From Alphaproteobacteria bacterium (GTDB taxonomy: Bacteria; Pseudomonadota; Alphaproteobacteria; RF32; CAG-239), in contig JAGBLF010000004.1 of assembly GCA_017635595.1 (NCBI GenBank), positions 33,792-97,791 on the forward strand: a stretch of 64,000 nucleotides of DNA, given 5' to 3'. Under the pieces are notes generated by a model. The model did not search any database and was not told the origin of the DNA. It worked only from the letters and a program-made list of their open reading frames with translations. The position numbers were made by a program, and so were the translations under genes. Shown piece after piece: positions 35,590 through 44,084 of the stretch (the stretch's first letter is position 1; each line of letters opens with the position of its first letter).

Positions 35590-36951
35590 TTATAAATTAT
35601 CTAAAATTTTACGGCACAGCAGGGTTAATGAATTATCGCGTGCGCCCATAATGACAATACGGTCGCCTTTGCGGGTGGTTTCAATAATAAATTTTGCGGC
35701 TTGGTCTTTATCCGGAAAATAAAAGCTGTTTTGTTTGCCTAAAGTATGGGTATAATTAATCAGATCTTGAGAAGATATATCTTTGGTAACGGTACCGCCG
35801 ACAAAGAAAATCTCCGGCATAACCAAGATATCATCTTTTGCCATATTGTTCACAAACTCTTGCATAATTTCTTTACCGAGTGAACGCATCGGACCAAAAC
35901 CGTGCGGTTGGAACATAATGATTAAACGTCCGTCGTATTGGCGCAAAGCGCAGACAGATGCTTTCACCTTATCCGGATTGTGAGCAAAGTCATCTATAAC
36001 AGTGATATTGTTTTTACTGCCGATAACTTCAAGTCGGCGCTTAGTGCCGTGGAAATCTTGTAAAATCTCGGCAGCCTGTGCCGGTTCTACGCCCAATTCA
36101 CGGCATACGGCGATAGCCGATAAAGCATTTGCCACATTAAAGGCGCCTATTAAATTCAACGTATAAGGTTTGCCGTTAAAGTCATACCGTGTGCCGTGCG
36201 GCAGAGGGGTGATGTTTGAGGCATAAAAATCGGCTTGCGGGTTTTTTAGCGAAAAACGCACAAGATTTTTATGCGTTATTTTGCGGCATAATTCATAATC
36301 ATCATTAATGACGACACTTTGCGCCGTGCGATTAGCTAAATTTTGGAATAGGATAACCAGTTCATCCAGTGATTTATGATCGGCAGATATGTTGGAAATA
36401 ACCGAAATGTACGGATTATACAAATCAATGCTACCGTTGCTTTCATCGGCTTCAACAACACATATATCGCCTTTGTTGAATATAATATTGGGAATGCCGG
36501 TATCGCTTTCGTAATCACGCAGTAAACCGCCGTTAATCATACAAGGCTTTTTACCGGCCTTATCCAAAATATAGCCGATCATGGCGGTGGTTGTCGTTTT
36601 ACCGCTGGTGCCGCCGACAGCAACGCCGTATTTGTATTTATGAAATGTTTCGGCAAGCAATTCCGGACGTGTTTTAATCAAAATACCTTTTTCTTTAGCG
36701 GCTTTAATATCCAAAATAGTGTCTTCAACAGCCGTGGAGGCACAAAGATAATCCAAATCGCTTGTAATGCCGGAACCGTCTTGCGGATACATTTTAATTC
36801 CGAGTTTTTCCAGGGCGTTTTTAGTTTCTAAGTCACGGTTTAAATCAAAGTTTCTATCCGAACCTTGTACGTCATGACCGGAAAGTTTTAAAATTTGAGC
36901 AAGCGAACTCATACCGCTGCCTGAAATGCCGCAAAAACTTATTTTTACCAT
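35590..36951 (-). CDS. Mur ligase of the MurC/Mpl type
   Basis: This is an ATP-dependent ligase joining an amino acid or peptide to UDP-MurNAc. The 453 residues show an N-terminal Rossmann part (ISFCGISGSGMSSLAQIL...GSDRNFD), the P-loop VGGTSGKTTTTAMIGYIL, the VVEADESNGSI and ISADHKSLDE blocks, and the C-terminal VIDDFAHNPDKVKAS and MFQPHGFGPMRSL. MurC normally has GTHGKTTTT and ...DYGHHP; here GTSGKTTTT and DDFAHNP are seen, closer to Mpl-like recyclers. No cell-wall (dcw) neighbours are present. I lean to an Mpl/MurC-like paralogue rather than the main MurC. Confidence 0.7.
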   Translation of the reverse strand: MVKISFCGISGSGMSSLAQILKLSGHDVQGSDRNFDLNRDLETKNALEKLGIKMYPQDGSGITSDLDYLCASTAVEDTILDIKAAKEKGILIKTRPELLAETFHKYKYGVAVGGTSGKTTTTAMIGYILDKAGKKPCMINGGLLRDYESDTGIPNIIFNKGDICVVEADESNGSIDLYNPYISVISNISADHKSLDELVILFQNLANRTAQSVVINDDYELCRKITHKNLVRFSLKNPQADFYASNITPLPHGTRYDFNGKPYTLNLIGAFNVANALSAIAVCRELGVEPAQAAEILQDFHGTKRRLEVIGSKNNITVIDDFAHNPDKVKASVCALRQYDGRLIIMFQPHGFGPMRSLGKEIMQEFVNNMAKDDILVMPEIFFVGGTVTKDISSQDLINYTHTLGKQNSFYFPDKDQAAKFIIETTRKGDRIVIMGARDNSLTLLCRKILDNL

Positions 36952-36966
36952 TATTATGTTCCTTTT

Positions 36967-37926
36967 TTATAAGTCGTTAATCAATTCATTTAAATTTGCA
37001 TCTTTTTCATGTTTCATCAAATTTAAGTTTTTGAAATCCAATGATATATAGGTTTTGCCGTTTTTATCGGCAAAAACAGAAAGAGTAACACCGATTTTCC
37101 CGTTATCGAATACGGCATATAAAGATGTTTTGTCATCGCGAAGTTCTTCTACGAAAGTCGGACCGCCTAAAGGGTTCTCCTTGGTTATTTTCGTAATTTT
37201 CGGATTTTTCGGATCATCGGTTTTTTCAACAATTTCTTCGGTATATTTGTATGGTTTGAAAAATTCCTGAGCATTGCCGTATTTTTTATCTAAGGCGGCG
37301 TAATATTTTTTGTATACCTTCAAAATTTCTTCGGCATTCGGTTTATCGTCTATCGGTTTGCTTTGGGCGTATATACACCATAAATGTTGTTGGGTGCCGT
37401 AGATGGCCATAATATGCTCAAAAGTTTCTTGCTGTGACTTATTTTTAACTAAATATACTTCCTGATAATCGGCACGTTCCGACGGAGTCATTTCAAAATC
37501 CAAATCACGGGTTTCTTGCGGTGAAATATCCCAGAATAAACCGAACGGGGCCGGCTCGAAATTACTGTGGATATACTCTACTTTTTCTCTGAAACGTTCT
37601 TCTTCGGCTTTTTTCTTATTGATTCTTTCCTCGAGTTTTTCTCTTTCTTTTTTACCCTGATCCAACAGCTTCTGCTGGCTTTCGCGCAACATTAAAATCT
37701 TCGGTTTTTGGGATAAAAGATCTCGGGCTTTGTTTTTTGCGTTTTGTTCGGTTTCCACATCATCCATATAGCCGTTAAAAAAATCACTTTTGTCGGAATT
37801 TACGGCATTTGAGGTTGTTTCGGCAGCATTATTATCATCCAATCCTAAAATATCCATTTGCGCGTAAGCTGTGGATATCAAAGACGTTGAAGCCGTTAAA
37901 AGCAATATAAATTTCAGTATTTTCAT
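36967..37926 (-). CDS. exported protein with coiled coil, unknown
   Basis: The 319 residues start with a signal peptide (MKILKFILLLTASTSLISTA, cut after YAQ or nearby). An acidic linker and a highly charged coiled coil follow (KKEREKLEERINKKKAEEERFREKV, about residues 90-118). The C-terminal domain begins NFEPAPFGLFWD and contains QHLWCIYAQSKP and LYAVFDNGKIGVTLSVFADKNGKTYISLDF. FEPAP-G is also present after the signal peptide of the product at 55784-56503. The family is not recognised. It lies 15 bases upstream of the Mur ligase on the same strand, so it is probably cotranscribed with it. Confidence 0.6.
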   Translation of the reverse strand: MKILKFILLLTASTSLISTAYAQMDILGLDDNNAAETTSNAVNSDKSDFFNGYMDDVETEQNAKNKARDLLSQKPKILMLRESQQKLLDQGKKEREKLEERINKKKAEEERFREKVEYIHSNFEPAPFGLFWDISPQETRDLDFEMTPSERADYQEVYLVKNKSQQETFEHIMAIYGTQQHLWCIYAQSKPIDDKPNAEEILKVYKKYYAALDKKYGNAQEFFKPYKYTEEIVEKTDDPKNPKITKITKENPLGGPTFVEELRDDKTSLYAVFDNGKIGVTLSVFADKNGKTYISLDFKNLNLMKHEKDANLNELINDL

Positions 37927-38037
37927 AAATTATTCCTTTAATAACCGCAAAAAAAAATTGAATACATTTTCTATCTACGTTATTGTATTACAGAAATGCA
38001 AATATTTTGTTAAACATACCGCAGTTTATGATTTAAA

Positions 38038-38634
38038 ATGGAAAAAGACAATATACAAAATTTGTTGTTGCAAATCGGGCGCAAAATGGTTCAGGAAAAG
38101 GGAACCGAAGCGCTGACCGTGCGCAAATTATCCGAGGCATCCGGATGTTCTGTCGGGGCAATTTATAATCAATTTGCCAATATGGAAAATTTTATCGTCA
38201 TTCAAAATTATATGACTTTGGATGAATTGTCTGGTTTGTTGGCGCAAGTCAAAATTACCGAAAATGCTTTTGGAGATTTGAATAAACTTTTGCAGGTTTT
38301 TGTTGATTACGTATCTGATAATAAGAACCTTTGGTTTTTGCTTTACAGTTCGCATTTGCGTAACGATCGTACATATTCTTATTTTTATATGAAAAAAGTG
38401 GTAAAAATTGTCAGTATGATTAACGGTTTTATCTGCCGTATCGTACCGGAGATGGAACGCCCCGAGAGTGTTGTGTCTGCTCATGTTTTATGGTTGACGC
38501 TATTTGCTTTAAGTGCGTTTTTAACCAAAGATATTTTAGATTCCTTCAAAAAAGTCAACAAAAAGACAATTTGTCAGTTGGTTCTCAATACTTATATGGC
38601 CGGTCTGACAGTGTTGGAGAAAAATAATGGCTGA
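38038..38634 (+). CDS. TetR/AcrR-family transcriptional regulator
   Basis: The 198 residues begin with a TetR-type helix-turn-helix (ILLQIGRKMVQEKGTEALTVRKLSEASGCSVGAIYNQFAN; recognition helix about residues 34-44), followed by an all-helical ligand domain. TetR proteins usually repress a neighbouring gene until a ligand binds. The next gene overlaps by 8 bases, so the most obvious targets are its own operon with the HEXXH membrane protein. No ligand can be predicted. Confidence 0.82.
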   Translation: MEKDNIQNLLLQIGRKMVQEKGTEALTVRKLSEASGCSVGAIYNQFANMENFIVIQNYMTLDELSGLLAQVKITENAFGDLNKLLQVFVDYVSDNKNLWFLLYSSHLRNDRTYSYFYMKKVVKIVSMINGFICRIVPEMERPESVVSAHVLWLTLFALSAFLTKDILDSFKKVNKKTICQLVLNTYMAGLTVLEKNNG

Positions 38635-39190
38635 CAGTTTTTTCGGGCATCTTTCGGATTTTTTGAATTCATCCGAAGTATTGGAAGAAATTGTATCCAA
38701 TCGTTTTATTTTGATTTTGCTGGTCATTTTTTTATCGCGTCTTAAATATAAAACCTACAGCAGTATGTTTTTAACGGCACTTGTCAATATCCCGGGAACA
38801 TTTTTGCATGAAACGGCGCATTTTACCGTAGGATTACTACTAAATGCCCGCCCGACGTCATTTACGCTGGTGCCGAAAAAATCATTAAGCGGCGGTTATA
38901 CAACAGGAAGTGTCGGTTTTAAAAATTTGCGCTTTTATAATGCGTTGCCTTCGGCAATGGCACCGCTATTGCTGCTGCCGGTCGGATATTATTTTGATCG
39001 CTGGTTGTTTTCCAATTATAATTTGAATGTCGGAAATTATATTTTTTATGTGCTGTTGCAAAGCATTATTATTGAAAATGCACTGCCGTCATCAACCGAT
39101 TTTCGCGTAGGCTTCGGCAACATAACGGGGATTGTTTTTTACGGTATTATCTGTTTAATCGGGTTGGTTGCTTATATGGCTGTTTTATAA
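38627..39190 (+). CDS. integral membrane protein with HEXXH motif (M50-like)
   Basis: The 187-residue product has about four membrane segments, with HETAH (residues 61-65) in NIPGTFLHETAHFTVGLLL. A short basic loop (KKSLSGGYTTGSVGF) and APLLLLPVGYYF follow. The plan resembles the protein at 34851-35537: HEXXH in a helix, polar loop, hydrophobic Pro-containing helix. It may be a reduced intramembrane zinc protease. It is coupled to the TetR gene (8-base overlap) and ends 6 bases into the convergent DUF2155 gene. Substrate unknown. Confidence 0.6.
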   Translation: MADSFFGHLSDFLNSSEVLEEIVSNRFILILLVIFLSRLKYKTYSSMFLTALVNIPGTFLHETAHFTVGLLLNARPTSFTLVPKKSLSGGYTTGSVGFKNLRFYNALPSAMAPLLLLPVGYYFDRWLFSNYNLNVGNYIFYVLLQSIIIENALPSSTDFRVGFGNITGIVFYGIICLIGLVAYMAVL

Positions 39191-39928
39191 TTTATCGCTT
39201 TCGGAGGCGGTCGATTCGTTGTTTTCTGCGGTACTGGTCATATTGTCCGGCGCCGATATTGCGTCTGCCGGCAATTCTTCAGCGGAAATGTCTTCATCCG
39301 CGGTTAACGGAGCCGTTGTTTCCTCGTCTTCATCGAATGAGAATTCGGTTGATATCAGCATTTCCGGTTCGGCTGTTTCCGGTTTAGTCTCTTCGGTCAT
39401 CTCGGCAATAGGTTTTTGCTTATTTTCAATCTTATCTTCCGCTGTTTGCAAGTCTGCATTCTGAGCCGTTTTAAGCGGCGGTAGTTGCTGCATCGGGATG
39501 GTGTCGCGTTCAGCAAGTTGTTCTTGTGTCAGAATAATTGCATTTTTATTTTCTTCATCAATACACTGTAACAGCCAAACATCATAAATAGGGTGCTCCA
39601 GGGCATGTGTTGCCGGTGATGACGAAATCATCCAACCTTTGAAAATGTTTAGAGTATCTTTTTTTGGTGATGTATCGGTAATATCTACAAACGCAAAATT
39701 ATCCGGCGTTTCTTCAGCCGGTCGGGTTTGGCAACTGCGGACGACAATTGACAGCGAGCCGAATTTAACTTCACCGTTAACAGGGACATTAATCATGCTG
39801 ACACGACCGGTGATTTTATCCATAGCCTGCATACGTGCCGTATTTTTTTCGATATTTTCGGCTTGCGCTGAAGTCGCTAAATTCAGGCAAATTAAAGAAC
39901 TGCATATTACCAGTGTCGTTTTTTTCAT
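39185..39928 (-). CDS. DUF2155 exported protein with acidic tail
   Basis: The 247-residue product has a signal peptide (MKKTTLVICSSLICLNLATS, cut after AQA). A DUF2155 domain at about residues 30-125 shows MDKITGRVSMINVPVNGEVKFGSL, VVRSCQTRPAEE, and FKGWMISSSPATHALEHPIYDVWLLQC. A long acidic, Thr/Glu/Ala-rich C-terminus of about 110 residues is likely disordered. DUF2155 genes commonly sit beside mlaD in alphaproteobacteria, as here (4-base overlap with the mini-MlaD gene upstream), so it may assist phospholipid transport. The tail is unusually long for the family, as far as I recall. Confidence 0.8.
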   Translation of the reverse strand: MKKTTLVICSSLICLNLATSAQAENIEKNTARMQAMDKITGRVSMINVPVNGEVKFGSLSIVVRSCQTRPAEETPDNFAFVDITDTSPKKDTLNIFKGWMISSSPATHALEHPIYDVWLLQCIDEENKNAIILTQEQLAERDTIPMQQLPPLKTAQNADLQTAEDKIENKQKPIAEMTEETKPETAEPEMLISTEFSFDEDEETTAPLTADEDISAEELPADAISAPDNMTSTAENNESTASESDKL

Positions 39929-40383
39929 TTTTTATCGCCGTTATCCGTAATCATAAAGATGATTTCACCAACCATATCTTCTAATGTTTTGAAGTCTTTT
40001 GTTTTTTTGAAACTGTCTCCGTCTTGCAGGTATTCGGTTGATTTTCCCGGTTCGATTTTAACAAATTTATCACCCATCAGGCCGTCGCCGACAATGGCAA
40101 CAACACTGTCTTTAGGCAGTTTTGTGTCGGAAGAAATACTGAATTCCACGTTGACGGTATAATCTTCGTTATTTAAATGTTGAGCGGTAACAGTGCCGAC
40201 TTTAATACCGTTAATACGCACATCCGAGCCGATGCTTAAGCCGCCCACTTTCATAAATTCGGCCGATAATTTATACCCTTTGACGACTTGCAAATCGGAA
40301 ACCCGATATGCAAACGCCAAAAACAGAACTGCTATTGTCAGGACAACTAATCCCATAATTGTTTCAACGGGTTTTTTTCGCAT
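39925..40383 (-). CDS. mini-MlaD (MCE domain) protein 1
   Basis: The 152 residues have an N-terminal anchor (TIMGLVVLTIAVLFLAFAY) and one MCE domain: MKVGGLSIGSDVRINGIKVGTV, DTKLPKDSVVAIVGDGLMGDKFVKIEPG. This is the length of E. coli MlaD (about 180) without an extended helix. It follows a sister gene by 1 base and overlaps DUF2155 by 4, so the three are one transcript. No mlaE or mlaF is nearby; the ring could dock on the MlaEF encoded at 25-27 kb. Confidence 0.82.
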   Translation of the reverse strand: MRKKPVETIMGLVVLTIAVLFLAFAYRVSDLQVVKGYKLSAEFMKVGGLSIGSDVRINGIKVGTVTAQHLNNEDYTVNVEFSISSDTKLPKDSVVAIVGDGLMGDKFVKIEPGKSTEYLQDGDSFKKTKDFKTLEDMVGEIIFMITDNGDKK

Positions 40384-40384
40384 T

Positions 40385-40906
40385 TTAATTCTCCGTATTC
40401 GGTGTTTCTTCGGTTTTTGTTACCGAGGGTTGATGTGGTGTACGCTTAGCTTTTCCTAAAGAGATAATGCGATCAATCAGCTCTTCTAAGACCATTGCAT
40501 CTTGTGTATAGCCGAATTCGCCGCCTTCTTCCAAAAAATCTTCCGAGCCGCCCGGTTCAATTTCAATATATTTATTTCCCATAATGCCGCTGCTGACAAT
40601 AGAAGCACTGCTGTCATCGGGAATTTTAATATCTGAACGGATTTTGAGTGTTAATGTAGCGCGAAAATCTTCATCTAATGAAGAATCTTCAACACGTCCG
40701 ATATCTATACCGGACATTCGTACTTTATTGCCGATTTCGAGCCCGTCGGTGCGATTAAATGTGGCAAACAGAGTATAATCGGTTTTATCGGCATTTTCCC
40801 AAGTGTTGTGTTGATGTCTGAAAATGCCGATGCACAGCAATACCAAACCTATAACACATAAACCGATAACAAAGTTTTTAAATTCTTCTTTTGTAAAATT
40901 ATCCAA
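40385..40906 (-). CDS. mini-MlaD (MCE domain) protein 2
   Basis: The 173 residues parallel the next gene: an anchor helix (FVIGLCVIGLVLLCIGIF) and one MCE domain (FNRTDGLEIGNKVRMSGIDIGRV, DIKIPDDSSASIVSSGIMGNKYIEIEPG), with a Pro/Thr-rich tail. The start is TTG at 40906, supported by GGAG 7 bases upstream; no ATG is available in frame. It heads the mlaD-mlaD-DUF2155 unit. Two adjacent MCE proteins could form mixed or separate hexameric rings in the periplasm. Confidence 0.8.
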   Translation of the reverse strand: MDNFTKEEFKNFVIGLCVIGLVLLCIGIFRHQHNTWENADKTDYTLFATFNRTDGLEIGNKVRMSGIDIGRVEDSSLDEDFRATLTLKIRSDIKIPDDSSASIVSSGIMGNKYIEIEPGGSEDFLEEGGEFGYTQDAMVLEELIDRIISLGKAKRTPHQPSVTKTEETPNTEN

Positions 40907-41046
40907 TTGAATGCTCCATCTAAGCGTTTTGTTAATTATTACTCCATTAAAATTAATTTGTCACATAAATTTTTTATTATAGTTGCAAAATTGTTATAAA
41001 TTTATGTAATATATCAGTATCAATAATTTTGTTTTGGAATGAAAAA

Positions 41047-41757
41047 ATGTTGAGAGTAAGGGAAATATCTAAATCTTTCGGGGAAAAGCAGGCGTTAAAG
41101 ACGATTAATTTCTCCGTCAAAAAAGGGCAAGTTGTTGCGCTTTTGGGCGAAAACGGTGCCGGTAAATCGACGTTGCTGCGCATATTGAGCGGGTTTTTGG
41201 AACCGAATACCGGTGAGGTGGATATTGATAATATTGAAATATCGCAAGACAGACAAGCCTTTTTAATGCAAATCGGTTATGTGCAAGAGATTTCCGCTTT
41301 GTACGGTGAAATGAATGTTTATGAGTTTTTAAACTTTGTCGCCGACATTCGACAAATAGGGAGCAAGGATAAAAATGCCAAAATCAAGGAGGTCGTCAAT
41401 TTACTGGAATTGCGCGATGTTGTAGGCCAGAAAAATGAAACATTATCCAAAGGTTTCAAAAAAAGAGTGGAATTGGCCGCCGTCTTACTGGCTCAGCCGA
41501 TGGTTTTGCTTTTGGATGAACCGACGGAAGGTTTAGATCCGAACCAAAAATTTTCAATCCGTCAAACAATTAAAAAATATGCCAAAGAGCATATTATTAT
41601 AATTTCGACACATACACTGGAAGATGTGGAAGCCGTTGCCGACAGAGTGCTGCTGCTACACAAAGGAGAACTTTTAATAGATGCCAAGTTGAGTGATTTT
41701 AAGAAAAAGGCAAAAAATGATTTGCTGGAATCGTTTAGAAAAGTAACAAAAGATTGA
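41047..41757 (+). CDS. ABC-2 type transporter ATPase (GldA-like)
   Basis: The 236-residue ATPase has Walker A (GENGAGKST), Q-loop (GYVQEISALYGEM), signature LSKGFKKRVELAAVLL (a variant of LSGGQ-type), Walker B (VLLLDEPTEGLDP) and switch His (ISTHTLEDVEAVA). Together with the following two genes it forms a GldA-(permease+GldG)-DUF4340 set, known from Bacteroidetes gliding/secretion and several proteobacteria. The ATG at 41047 fits MLRVREISKSFG; a TTG at 41029 adds only six residues. The stop is 8 bases before the permease ATG. Confidence 0.85.
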   Translation: MLRVREISKSFGEKQALKTINFSVKKGQVVALLGENGAGKSTLLRILSGFLEPNTGEVDIDNIEISQDRQAFLMQIGYVQEISALYGEMNVYEFLNFVADIRQIGSKDKNAKIKEVVNLLELRDVVGQKNETLSKGFKKRVELAAVLLAQPMVLLLDEPTEGLDPNQKFSIRQTIKKYAKEHIIIISTHTLEDVEAVADRVLLLHKGELLIDAKLSDFKKKAKNDLLESFRKVTKD

Positions 41758-41765
41758 GGTGTGTG

Positions 41766-44084
41766 ATGCAACAGTTTACAGCTTTATTAAAAAAAGAATT
41801 AGGCAGTTACTATAAAAGTTATTTTGCGTATCTGATTTTTGCCATTTATTTATTTGCATCTGCCGGATCATCCTGTTATTTCGGTTCTTATCTGGCTATC
41901 AAAGACACAACGGTATTCTCGCTGTTTTATCTGCAGCCGGTCATTTTACTTTTGATTATTCCGGCATTAACCATGAAAACATGGTCGGACGAATATAAAT
42001 CCGGCACGGCCGAGTTTTTACTGACACAGCCCGTAGATGATTTTAAAATTGTATTTGCTAAAGTTTCTGCCTCGTTTTTGTTTTGTGTTTCCATGAGTCT
42101 TTGCCTTTTGCCGCAAATTATTTATACAGGGACATGGTTGCAGTTGGATACGGGTAATATTGTTTGCTGTTTTATAGGTTTATGGTTATTGCAGTTTTCG
42201 TTTTGCGCATTGGGATGCTTGTTGTCATCATTCAGCAGATATATGATTATAGCCTACATTACCAGTGTTTTTGTTATGGCTTTATTGTTGACCGTGAAAG
42301 CAACAGGTCTTTATCGGTTTTTCAATAATTTCCTTCTCGGTGAAATCGGTTTTGTGGATATATGTTATTTCGTTTTATTCAGCGCGGCATTTATTTGGCT
42401 TAATATGCAGGTGTTGCTGTATAAACGTAATGTTCAGAGAAATAAGTTATTGAAACTGAGTTCTTTTGCCGTTCTGCTTTTTACCGGTGTGGGTTTATGT
42501 GTCACTTTAATCGGTTTAGTTTTTACAGGCAAATTTGATATGACGTCGGGATCGATATACACGCCTTCCGAACAATCGGCGCAGATTGTGTCACAGCTTA
42601 AAGAGCCTTATACTTTGGATATTTATATCGCCAAAGATTATAAAAATAACAGTCCGGAATATTTTCATTATTACGAGCAAATCAAGCGATTTACGGATAG
42701 GTATGCCAGATTATCGGGCGGGTTGCTGACTGTTCGCAGTGTCGAGGTAGAACCTTATTCCGAGCTTGAAAATGCAATTCTGCGCAGCGGTTTGTATTAT
42801 GAAGAAAATACCCGAGGTTCTTTCGATTATTTCGGAGCGTTTTTGCGCAATGATAAAGGCGATGGTGTCGTTTTAAAACATTTTATTACCGAAAGGCGGC
42901 AATATTTAGAAAAAGATATAGATAAAGCCTTGTTGAAGGTTAGTAAATCTTCGCTGCTGAAAACAATCGGTATTTATATGGATTCTACTCAAAATTTAGA
43001 TGAATATCAGGGTTTGATGCAAAATATAGAAAACGATTTTAATACCATTGTCGTTACATCGCAAACATATGAAATTTCACCGCTTTTGGATATGGTTATT
43101 TTAGTGAATCCGAAATCTCTGCCGCAGTATTTTATTTACGCCGTTGATCAGTATTTGGTTAAAGGCGGTAAAATTTTACTTCTATTTGATATGCTTACCG
43201 AGGGACAATCCGAAGTGACCAATTTGGAATCAATCCAAATCAGTAAATTGTTTAATCATTGGGGCATTATTTTAAATAATTCATTTACCGATAGTGCCGT
43301 TGTGGATGAACAATTCAAAACCGCAAAAAATAATGTTCAAATTAAAGATGCTCTATCTTTTACGGTTAAAAATAATCTTATGGATATACAACCGTTGCTT
43401 AAAGACGGTGACAAATATATCGGTGTATTGCTAAGCGGAACCATGACTTCGGACTATCGTTCAAATCCGTTCGGCGATAAGGAGTTTTTTGATAAGATGG
43501 ATGATCATACGGCGGTTACTCTGATGCCGTCTAAGCTGGCTGTTATCGGTGATGTAGATATCATTGAAGATTATTTGTGGGCCAGTGATATGTCGCAGAG
43601 TAAAGATCCTTTCAGCGCAATAGCAAAAAATGACAATATCGAATTTATTCGCAACGTGATTGAAGATATGCTCGATATACCGGATTATCGACAAATGAAG
43701 GTGCGGACCGGTATTGAAAATCCGGAAAGTATCGGTCAGCAGATTAATCTCAAAGTCAACAGCAAATTTGTTGATAAGTATGTTCAGTCATTAAAACAAC
43801 TTGAAGAACAAAAGCTGTTTTTGGCGGAACGCAGCGGCGGTAATCAGGAAAAACTGGATACCTTAATGCAAATCAGTGAAGCAGGTCAGCAAATTGCCTC
43901 CCTTGAAAAAGAAATTAACCGCATGGCATACCAAATGAAACGTTTATATGATTATCATATCGGAAAAGTGCTTGCTTTGAATGTTTTGGTTTTTCCTTCG
44001 GCGGCGGTATTAATTTTGTTTTTGGGTATTGTTATTATGGTTCGCCGTCAAAAAAGACATATTCGGAGATTTTTAGATGAATAA
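41766..44084 (+). CDS. ABC-2 permease fused to GldG-type auxiliary domain
   Basis: The 772 residues combine two families. Residues 1-245 form an ABC-2 permease with about six helices (starting LLKKELGSYYKSYFAYLIFAIYLF; KTWSDEYKSGTAEFLLTQP is the family's loop). After another helix, residues about 260-760 form a GldG-like extracytoplasmic domain (YIAKDYKNNSP, ARLSGGLLTVRSVEVEPYSE, LSGTMTSDYRSNPF). A C-terminal coiled coil and last anchor helix (VLALNVLVFPSAAVLILFLGIVI) close the protein. In Bacteroidetes these parts are separate GldF and GldG. The ATG at 41766 has GAGGTG upstream; the next gene overlaps by 8 bases. Confidence 0.82.
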   Translation: MQQFTALLKKELGSYYKSYFAYLIFAIYLFASAGSSCYFGSYLAIKDTTVFSLFYLQPVILLLIIPALTMKTWSDEYKSGTAEFLLTQPVDDFKIVFAKVSASFLFCVSMSLCLLPQIIYTGTWLQLDTGNIVCCFIGLWLLQFSFCALGCLLSSFSRYMIIAYITSVFVMALLLTVKATGLYRFFNNFLLGEIGFVDICYFVLFSAAFIWLNMQVLLYKRNVQRNKLLKLSSFAVLLFTGVGLCVTLIGLVFTGKFDMTSGSIYTPSEQSAQIVSQLKEPYTLDIYIAKDYKNNSPEYFHYYEQIKRFTDRYARLSGGLLTVRSVEVEPYSELENAILRSGLYYEENTRGSFDYFGAFLRNDKGDGVVLKHFITERRQYLEKDIDKALLKVSKSSLLKTIGIYMDSTQNLDEYQGLMQNIENDFNTIVVTSQTYEISPLLDMVILVNPKSLPQYFIYAVDQYLVKGGKILLLFDMLTEGQSEVTNLESIQISKLFNHWGIILNNSFTDSAVVDEQFKTAKNNVQIKDALSFTVKNNLMDIQPLLKDGDKYIGVLLSGTMTSDYRSNPFGDKEFFDKMDDHTAVTLMPSKLAVIGDVDIIEDYLWASDMSQSKDPFSAIAKNDNIEFIRNVIEDMLDIPDYRQMKVRTGIENPESIGQQINLKVNSKFVDKYVQSLKQLEEQKLFLAERSGGNQEKLDTLMQISEAGQQIASLEKEINRMAYQMKRLYDYHIGKVLALNVLVFPSAAVLILFLGIVIMVRRQKRHIRRFLDE

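Noticed and set aside
39168..39464. 98-residue plus-strand frame rich in serine
   Set aside because: It is opposite the acidic tail of the DUF2155 protein and reflects its composition.
40385..40906. Mini-MlaD 2 as a fragment lacking its start
   Set aside because: The TTG start has GGAG at ideal spacing and the anchor helix follows at once, so the gene is complete.
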